Of a stretch of DNA of 30,059 nt, positions 24,282-30,059 are shown piece by piece. The notes under the pieces are model-generated. The model saw only the letters and a program-made list of their open reading frames with translations. It was not told where the DNA came from and searched no databases. The stretch is from JAADIV01 sp964439085 (GTDB lineage: Bacteria > Desulfobacterota > Desulfobulbia > Desulfobulbales > VMSU01), in NCBI GenBank assembly GCA_964439085.1, contig CAYTNB010000009.1, positions 1-30,059 of the forward strand. Direction: 5' to 3'. A program made the position numbers and the translations under genes. Numbering within the stretch: position 1 is the stretch's first letter; each line of letters opens with the position of its first letter.

Positions 24282-26057
24282 ATGGGAAAGTTACTTAAAA
24301 TTGTTGGCGGATTGGTTGTTCTTGTTGTGGTTGTGGTGGTGGGGTTAAATATCTTTATTAAATCATATCTTACCAATGAGCGAGTGAAGGCCCTGGTTAT
24401 ACCACCAGCAGAAAAGGCTCTGGGGCGCACCGTAACTATCGGAGAGATTGGGGTAAGTTTGTTTAGTGGCATAATCATCAATGATTTCGCCATAAAAGAA
24501 AAAGATGGCAAAACCAATTTTGTTCATAGTCGGGCCTTTAAAATTAGCTATGATTTGATGCCGCTCTTGCATAAAAAACTGGAAGTAAATGAAATCCTTC
24601 TTGATTCTCCTTCTATCAGAGTAGTTCGAAATAAGGCGGGGAAATTTAATTTTAATTCTTTGCCCAAGGGGGCAACAAAGTCTGAGGCCGGAGATGCCAC
24701 AGGTAAATCTGCTGCCGCGGCTCTGCCCATTGCTTTGTCTATAAATAGAATTAGGATAGCTAACGCCAAAATTTCCTTTCGGGATGCTAAAAAAGAGATA
24801 CCTGATACGGACATAACCGCTGATTTAACGCTGAAGGTGCGTTTGGGGCGTGATTTTGATTTAACTAAACTTGATTTTCAAGGCCATTTAGAGGCCCAGG
24901 TTGATGCTCTGTATGGCAAGATAAAGCCACATGCCAAAATCAAGGCTGATTTTGATGCACACCAGATTTCGTACACCGTGGATACGACTATAGAGCAAGA
25001 AAATGTCGTTTTGCAGGGTAAGGTAGACAATTATATGACTAAACCTGATGTCCTGCTTGATATCAACAGTAAAAAACTGAATCTTGATTATCTTGCCGCC
25101 CTAGGTGCCGCAATCCCGCAGAATGGTAAAAAAGTCAAGACCGAGGCTAAAATTAATAAGGCCGACAAGAGCAAGATTGCTATTGCTGATTCCTTGCCAG
25201 CCGGGCTGCATGCCCACGGTACAATCAAGATCGACAAGGCGTTGTATAAGAAGCTGGCCATTAATAATTTTATTTTGCCCTACGAGTTGAAGGATGGGGT
25301 CTTGACGATACAGGGAATGGAGGCGAAGACAGCCGGTGGTCAAGTAAAAAGTAATATGCGTCTCGATCTTCGCAAACCGGATCCTGCTTACAAGGGTGAT
25401 TTGCAAATGGAGGCGGTTAGGATAGAAACCCTGGGAAGTGGTTTGGGGCAGAACATCGCCAATATGATCAATGGTCAGCTTAAGATGAATATGGACTTCG
25501 ACGGGGTAGGTTTTGAGCCCGATAAAATTAAAAAAACCTTGAGCTCCAAAGCCAGCTATGCCTTGATTGATGGCCGCTTAGAAAAGAGTCAAATAACGGA
25601 GTCAATTGCGAGTATTGTTGGTCTCCCTGAGTTGAAAACCATTGCCTTTAAAGATTTGTCTGGCAACGTCAAGGTAAAGGAAGGCAAAATAGTCTTGAGC
25701 AGTGTCTTACATAATGATAATTTTTCTGTCTCTACCACAGACGGGGCCGTAGATATGTCTGGTAAGATGAATATACCGGTGGTAATCAAAATTTCTGCCG
25801 CAATGGCTAAAAGAATGAAAGGAGGTGGGGTAAGCAAATTCTTGGCTGATGAGCAGGGCAACATAAACCTGAACATAAAGGTCAGAGGTTCTTATGATCA
25901 CCCGCAGGTAAGTTTGGACGGAAAATCGATAAAGAAACAAGCACAAAAGGCAGTAGAAAAACGGGTGATACAGGAAATAGAAAAGGCACTTAATAAAAAT
26001 GGGAGTGATAAAAACGCCCCTGCCTTACAACTATTAAAAGGACTTTTCGGGCAGTAA
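24282..26057 (+). CDS. AsmA family protein (envelope, predicted lipid-transfer type)
   Basis: A 591-residue protein with one N-terminal membrane anchor (residues about 5-25, valine-rich) and a long periplasmic part rich in short amphipathic strands. The AsmA N-terminal domain is recognisable: IPPAEKALGRTVTIGEIGVSLFSGI-IINDF, then LMPLLHKKLEVNEILLDSPS and KAGKFNFNSLP. The C-terminal AsmA_2-like part includes GQLKMNMDFDGVGF, KIKKTLSSKASYALIDGRL, and SIVGLPELKTIAFKDLSGNV. A Lys-rich helix ends the protein. AsmA-type proteins are proposed to bridge the periplasm for lipid transport. AAGGAG precedes the ATG. It stands alone, divergent from the hydrolase and convergent with the carboxyltransferase gene. 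Confidence 0.88.
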   Translation: MGKLLKIVGGLVVLVVVVVVGLNIFIKSYLTNERVKALVIPPAEKALGRTVTIGEIGVSLFSGIIINDFAIKEKDGKTNFVHSRAFKISYDLMPLLHKKLEVNEILLDSPSIRVVRNKAGKFNFNSLPKGATKSEAGDATGKSAAAALPIALSINRIRIANAKISFRDAKKEIPDTDITADLTLKVRLGRDFDLTKLDFQGHLEAQVDALYGKIKPHAKIKADFDAHQISYTVDTTIEQENVVLQGKVDNYMTKPDVLLDINSKKLNLDYLAALGAAIPQNGKKVKTEAKINKADKSKIAIADSLPAGLHAHGTIKIDKALYKKLAINNFILPYELKDGVLTIQGMEAKTAGGQVKSNMRLDLRKPDPAYKGDLQMEAVRIETLGSGLGQNIANMINGQLKMNMDFDGVGFEPDKIKKTLSSKASYALIDGRLEKSQITESIASIVGLPELKTIAFKDLSGNVKVKEGKIVLSSVLHNDNFSVSTTDGAVDMSGKMNIPVVIKISAAMAKRMKGGGVSKFLADEQGNINLNIKVRGSYDHPQVSLDGKSIKKQAQKAVEKRVIQEIEKALNKNGSDKNAPALQLLKGLFGQ

Positions 26058-26070
26058 GTAAAGACAAAAA

Positions 26071-26150
26071 AGCCACAGAATCACACAGCCAAAAGTTCTT
26101 TGTGTATGAGCAGCAAAGTCATACCGCAGTGTCTGTGTGATTCTGTGGCT
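26071..26150. repeat. 18-base perfect inverted repeat between convergent genes
   Basis: AGCCACAGAATCACACAG (26071-26088) is exactly complementary to CTGTGTGATTCTGTGGCT (26133-26150), with a 44-base spacer. It occupies nearly all of the gap between the AsmA gene and the carboxyltransferase gene, preceded by AAAAAA. It could act as a two-way terminator, although the downstream T-run is missing on the plus strand, or be a dispersed palindromic repeat. Confidence 0.75.
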
Positions 26151-26176
26151 GGAAAGACAGTTTTATTGGCAGTGAT

Positions 26177-28081
26177 TTATTCATCAACAATCTGTAATAA
26201 TTTGCTGCCAACTTTTAGAGAATCTCCTACCTCGGCGGAAATTTCAGAGACCGTACCGTCTATCTCACTGCTTATTGGGGTTTGCATCTTCATGGCTTCG
26301 AGAATGATCAGGGTGTCGCCCACCTTGATCTGTTGGCCTATCTCAACCTTAATGTCGCAGACATTGGCAGAAAACGGGGACCGAATATCTCCAGCCTTGG
26401 CCAGTTCTGCTACTTCCTTGGTCGTGATTTCAGGCTCTCTGGCTGCTGATTCGCTGGTCTCCTCCTGAAAACTATAGATACGCTGGTTATGGTCTACATT
26501 TAAGTAGATATTGCATTCGCCGGCGTCATGGTTGCGTTGCATGGGGCCAATTTCAATAACATGCTCCTTGCCAAAATGGTCTTTAAATTGAATTGACTCT
26601 CCAACGCCAAAACCGCCCCTTTTTAGAAAAATGCTGGGAGGCAGGACATGAACATGACCGAACTCTTCTTCAAATTTAAAGAAATTTATGGCATCGTTTG
26701 GATGCTGAAGATATAAAACTAATTGTTGCTCAGTCGGCTCCTGATCGATACGCCTGGCTAGAGTCTCTCTTTCTTGTTCGATATTTATATCTTCGATATC
26801 TTCAACTCCGCCTTCCTTCTCCAGTATTTCCTGCCATTCTTTGCCAAAGACCTTTTCATAAATCCAATTGGCTGGCTTATAAAAAGGGAAAGGGCCGTAT
26901 TTGCCCAAGAGCAGGTTCTTTAAATCACCGGAAGGATTGCCGTAACGGTCACCGCCAAGAACATTGCTGACCGCCGTTGTCCAGATAATCTGTGAACCAG
27001 GGGTGACACTCCACCAATTACCTAACTCAATCTGTACTTTAGGTAATTCTTCGTGGAGAATTTGCGGCATCATATCCAAAAAATCACCCTTTACGGCCTG
27101 CTCAAAGCTAGAGCCCATAGCACCGCCTGGTAATTTATGTATCTGCACGGTTGGCGAAAACCCCTTGAACTGTGATTCAAAATACTCATAATGTTTGCGC
27201 TCGGGACGCAGAATCTCTGAGGTCTCGATTACCGCCTCAACATCAATACAGGCAGGCTCCCTGCCATAATCTTTCAGGGTATCAACAACAGTGAGTATTG
27301 GTGCCGGGCCATAATAGCCGCTAAATGCATGATCTGAGGCATCGATAATTTTTGCGCCATTAAGCACAGCCGCAGTAATACGGCCAACATCATTGCCATC
27401 GGTATTATGGCCATGATAATGAATAACCAAATCGGGATATTGCTGCTTGATAGCGTTTACAAGTTCTCCAATCCGTTTGGGTGTACCAAGTCCACCGTGA
27501 TTCTTGATGCATAACAAAATGTCCTCGCCGGTAACATCAATTATATCCTGGATCTTACTAACGTAAAACTCGTTAGCATGTTCCGGCCCAGTTGAGAAAC
27601 AAATGCATGGTTCTAATATCTTCCCGGCATTTTGTACTTCCTCAAAGACTGCTTGCATGTTGGGGATATAATTCATAAAGTCGAATACTCGCCATACGTC
27701 CACATATTTGGCAAATTCTTTAACTGTCTTACGAATAACATTCTGGGGGTAGGGCCGATAGCCGAATAGATTTACACCTCGGCACAGGGTCTGAAACATG
27801 GTGTTGGGCATCTTTTCTCGTAGAAGTTTTAATTTGAGAAAAGGGTCAACCTGTTTGCGGAGTATATCTACATGCACTGAGGCGCCGCCAGTTATTTCCA
27901 AAGAAAAGTAATTGGCTTTTTCGCGAGTATCTGCTGCCAGTAAGTCTGTATGGAGTAAAATTCTGTTTTTAAAGTCGGACTGGGAAAAATCTCTAGCGGT
28001 ATTGGTGATGAAATAACCATCATTCCCGCGCAGGGTTGACAGCACTTCTTTTATGTTCATACCTTGAACAATTCGTTCCAT
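26177..28081 (-). CDS. Divergent biotin-dependent carboxyltransferase / biotin carrier (pyruvate carboxylase subunit B-like)
   Basis: A 634-residue protein with a carboxyltransferase barrel (about 20-300), a PYC/OADA-type conserved domain (to about 470), a less clear linker, and a biotinyl domain at about 560-634 with biotin-acceptor K598 in LEAMKMQ. In the barrel the metal and catalytic residues appear retained: D31 in RDFSQS, K193 in CIKNHGG (the carbamylated lysine), H223 and H225 in HGHNTDG, and T360 in SVTPGSQ. Around them the signatures differ from the usual RDAHQS, KDMAG, HTHDTSG and MPGGQ, the last being LPGGAMGSS here. It follows the biotin carboxylase gene by 11 bases, with AAGGATC before the ATG. 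The pair probably carboxylates pyruvate or a related 2-oxo acid, or runs as a decarboxylase/transcarboxylase; the substrate is not certain. Confidence 0.85.
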   Translation of the reverse strand: MERIVQGMNIKEVLSTLRGNDGYFITNTARDFSQSDFKNRILLHTDLLAADTREKANYFSLEITGGASVHVDILRKQVDPFLKLKLLREKMPNTMFQTLCRGVNLFGYRPYPQNVIRKTVKEFAKYVDVWRVFDFMNYIPNMQAVFEEVQNAGKILEPCICFSTGPEHANEFYVSKIQDIIDVTGEDILLCIKNHGGLGTPKRIGELVNAIKQQYPDLVIHYHGHNTDGNDVGRITAAVLNGAKIIDASDHAFSGYYGPAPILTVVDTLKDYGREPACIDVEAVIETSEILRPERKHYEYFESQFKGFSPTVQIHKLPGGAMGSSFEQAVKGDFLDMMPQILHEELPKVQIELGNWWSVTPGSQIIWTTAVSNVLGGDRYGNPSGDLKNLLLGKYGPFPFYKPANWIYEKVFGKEWQEILEKEGGVEDIEDINIEQERETLARRIDQEPTEQQLVLYLQHPNDAINFFKFEEEFGHVHVLPPSIFLKRGGFGVGESIQFKDHFGKEHVIEIGPMQRNHDAGECNIYLNVDHNQRIYSFQEETSESAAREPEITTKEVAELAKAGDIRSPFSANVCDIKVEIGQQIKVGDTLIILEAMKMQTPISSEIDGTVSEISAEVGDSLKVGSKLLQIVDE

Positions 28082-28092
28082 GATAAGATCCT

Positions 28093-29535
28093 TTATATAG
28101 CGTATGGGTTTTCCTGTCGGAAGTGGATTTCGGCAATCAGTCTGGCAAGTTTGTTTACCTCAGTTCTCTGGTTGTCATACTCGGAGAGATGGGGGTGGGT
28201 GTCAAGATACGATGTGTCGAATTGACCGTTTTGAAAATCAGGGTCATTAACCACATTCTGATAAAATGGAATGGTGGTCTTGGGGCCAGAGATGACAAAA
28301 TTATGCAAGCAACGGCGCATACGGTCAACAGTTTCGTTCCATGAGTAACCATGTACCGTTAGTTTTACCAGTAGAGAGTCATAAACTTCGGGAATTTTGT
28401 AGCCCTGATAGACAAAGCCATCCAGTCTCACTCCGTAGCCGCCGGGGGAACGATAGACCGAAACTGTCTTGCCGCCTTCAGGCATGAAGTTGTTTTGCGG
28501 GTCTTCGGCATTGATACGCATTTCAATGGCGTGGCCGCGCGGCTGGATGTCTGACTGTTTGAATGATAATTTTTTGCCCAGGGCCAGTTTGATCTGGGTA
28601 CGGACAATATCAATGCCGGTAATCATTTCGGTTACCGTATGCTCAACTTGCACTCTGGTGTTGATCTCCATGAAATAAAATTTCATATCCTTATCCACCA
28701 GAAACTCTACCGTGCCGGCATTGGTATAATTTGCTGCTTTGGCTGCCTGAACGGCTGTCTGACAAATATCGTCCAGCAGCTTTTTATCGTTGATTAATGA
28801 AGGAGCTATTTCCACCAGCTTCTGATTGCGGCGTTGGATGGAGCAATCCCTGGTTCCTAAATGAGTTACCGTACCAAAATTATCGGCAATAATCTGAACT
28901 TCAACGTGTTTGGGAGTTAGCACAACCTTCTCAAGATACACCCGGTCATCATCGAAGGCAGCTTTGGCCTCGGAACGAGCCAGCGGGATGGACTCAATAA
29001 GCTCGGCCTCTGTCTCAATGCGCCGTATTCCCCGACCGCCTCCCCCGGAAGTGGCTTTCAGCATTACCGGATAGCCATATTTTTGGGAGAATCGAACACC
29101 TTCTTTTACCCCCTCTGCTCCGGCTGGTAAATTCTGAGTCCCTGGTACCATCGGGATGTGGGCCGCAGCCATGATGTCTCTGGCAATTACCTTGTTCCCT
29201 AACTTCTCGATAACTTCGCTGGTGGGGCCAATGAAGATAATTCCAGCATCTTCACAAGCTGCGGCAAATTTGGGGTTTTCGGCCAAAAAACCGTAACCTG
29301 GGTGGATTGCTGCGGCCTCTGTTTTTTGGGCTGCCGCAATTACTTTCTTAATATTAAGGTAGTCTGATCTCGGGCCGGCCCCTATGCAAACCGCCTCATC
29401 AGCTGCTCGAATATGGAGGGCGTCATTATCAGGAGTTTCGTAGATGGCTACGGCTGCATAGCCCAATTCCTGGACTGCCCTGATGATGCGGAGGGCAATT
29501 TCGCCGCGATTGGCGATTAATATTTTTGTACTCAC
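28093..29535 (-). CDS. accC: Biotin carboxylase (AccC / pyruvate carboxylase subunit A type)
   Basis: A 480-residue ATP-grasp enzyme that carboxylates biotin on its carrier with bicarbonate and ATP. The N-terminal ILIANRGEIALRIIRA, the glycine-rich loop KATSGGGGRGIRR, HVEVQIIADNFG, the catalytic MEINTRVQVEHTVTEMITGID, and RGHAIEMRINAEDP are all present. It is 480 residues against about 450 for E. coli AccC, with a longer C-terminal tail. The start is GTG at 29535 with AGAGG upstream. Directly upstream of the carboxyltransferase/biotin-carrier gene, it is more likely the A subunit of a two-subunit 2-oxo-acid carboxylase than part of acetyl-CoA carboxylase. The symbol reflects family naming only. 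Confidence 0.93.
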   Translation of the reverse strand: MSTKILIANRGEIALRIIRAVQELGYAAVAIYETPDNDALHIRAADEAVCIGAGPRSDYLNIKKVIAAAQKTEAAAIHPGYGFLAENPKFAAACEDAGIIFIGPTSEVIEKLGNKVIARDIMAAAHIPMVPGTQNLPAGAEGVKEGVRFSQKYGYPVMLKATSGGGGRGIRRIETEAELIESIPLARSEAKAAFDDDRVYLEKVVLTPKHVEVQIIADNFGTVTHLGTRDCSIQRRNQKLVEIAPSLINDKKLLDDICQTAVQAAKAANYTNAGTVEFLVDKDMKFYFMEINTRVQVEHTVTEMITGIDIVRTQIKLALGKKLSFKQSDIQPRGHAIEMRINAEDPQNNFMPEGGKTVSVYRSPGGYGVRLDGFVYQGYKIPEVYDSLLVKLTVHGYSWNETVDRMRRCLHNFVISGPKTTIPFYQNVVNDPDFQNGQFDTSYLDTHPHLSEYDNQRTEVNKLARLIAEIHFRQENPYAI

Positions 29536-29648
29536 TGTGTACCTCTTTATATGCTTGGGTTGTTTATTAATTTAATCGCGGATACTAGCACATTTTTTTT
29601 TTATGCGAAAGCGTATTTGCTGAAAGACGGATAATCCCCAAAAAAAAA

Positions 29649-29682
29649 AGCTCTGTTTCCAGAAGGAAACAGAGCTTTTTTT
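29649..29682 (-). terminator. Strong Rho-independent terminator (both strands)
   Basis: AGCTCTGTTTCC (29649-29660) pairs fully with GGAAACAGAGCT (29665-29676) around an AGAA loop. There is an A-run on one side and a T-run on the other, so it can stop transcription in either direction. It ends the cytochrome transcript coming from the right and insulates the biotin carboxylase operon. Confidence 0.93.
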
Positions 29683-29718
29683 AAACATTGAGAAAACGGT
29701 TGGTCATAATGAGATCAG

Positions 29719-30059
29719 TTATTCGTCAGGCTCATCATGGCATAGATTACAATCCTGCGGGATTGAATCGCCTTTGGCATTGGTGTGTTCGTCATCATGA
29801 CAGCGCCAGCAGCCCCAACCCTCTTCAGCGCGTTGGTGACCAAGGTGGGTGCCGTAGGTCCCCCATTTAATGTTCATGTCGGGCCATACATTACCAAGAT
29901 AGGTCTTCAGCAGGTATGCGCCAGCTTTCTGTATGTCGTCCTTATTGGTATTGGCAGAGGCCTGACCGTTACGCTTGACTTGTAACTCAAAGAGGTTCTT
30001 GATCATTTGAGCTTTGGCCTCATCCTGGCTATTATACTCCTTGGTGATGGCGGTAAGGC
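29719..30059 (-). CDS. Multihaem c-type cytochrome, 3' portion only (runs off the right edge)
   Basis: The frame stays open from the stop at 29719 to the window edge, so the gene starts beyond 30059; the internal methionine at 30006 need not be the start. Two haem c sites are visible near the C-terminus, CWRCH and CNLCH, in the pattern GCWRCHDDEH...DCNLCH. H-x2-H (THLGHQ) just before them may supply distal ligands. About 113 residues are in the window. The pattern is like the C-terminal end of NapC/NirT-type or related multihaem cytochromes of anaerobic respiration. The upstream part would decide whether it is membrane-anchored. A strong terminator lies 37 bases after the stop. Confidence 0.85.
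   Translation of the reverse strand, partial: LTAITKEYNSQDEAKAQMIKNLFELQVKRNGQASANTNKDDIQKAGAYLLKTYLGNVWPDMNIKWGTYGTHLGHQRAEEGWGCWRCHDDEHTNAKGDSIPQDCNLCHDEPDE

Overview
The window looks like a chromosome segment of a Gram-negative, anaerobic or facultative, motile bacterium of the Desulfobacterota, most likely Desulfobulbales-like. This placement is inferred from gene content and protein style; no database search was run. Supporting signs are periplasmic c-type cytochromes with a System II (ResB/CcsB) maturation pair, a two-subunit biotin-dependent carboxylase of pyruvate-carboxylase type, CmoA/CmoB, EF-P with an EpmA-type modifying enzyme, and moderately AT-leaning DNA. No phage, transposase, CRISPR or antibiotic-resistance gene is visible. 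The accessory element of the window is a set of dispersed palindromic repeats in the intergenic gaps.

Left third (1-9000): a membrane HD-GYP protein (c-di-GMP hydrolysis), then on the minus strand the operon pepN-efp-epmA (aminopeptidase N, elongation factor P, EF-P lysyl-ligase). After these come a large LysM-containing lytic transglycosylase and a response regulator whose GGDEF domain is degenerate (GGNQF) but keeps an RxxD inhibitory-site motif. Middle (9000-16600): an MTH1-like Nudix hydrolase, a small monohaem cytochrome, and a plus-strand operon of a TraB/PrgY protein, yhbY, cmoA and cmoB (ribosome assembly and tRNA wobble-uridine modification). Next are rnc coupled to a radical-SAM gene, and a tRNA-Cys with a good promoter and terminator. 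The gap beyond the tRNA holds a nested repeat structure.

Right half (16600-30059): ccsB-resB; a module containing an unrecognised acidic protein with a CheZ/FliM-like C-terminal peptide, a PilZ protein, motA and motB (in the unusual order motB then motA); an isochorismatase-family hydrolase; an AsmA-family protein; the biotin carboxylase / carboxyltransferase pair; and the 3' end of a multihaem cytochrome running off the right edge.

Three themes stand out. First, c-di-GMP and motility: HD-GYP, degenerate GGDEF, PilZ, MotAB and a possible CheY-P-binding protein occur within one window, with a candidate sigma-28 promoter before motB. Second, two families of palindromic, MITE-like repeats (called A and B here), with B inserted inside a copy of A, and a third, partly related inverted-repeat region (C). 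Third, a carboxyltransferase that keeps the metal/carbamyl-lysine core of pyruvate carboxylase but differs at most of the surrounding signature motifs.
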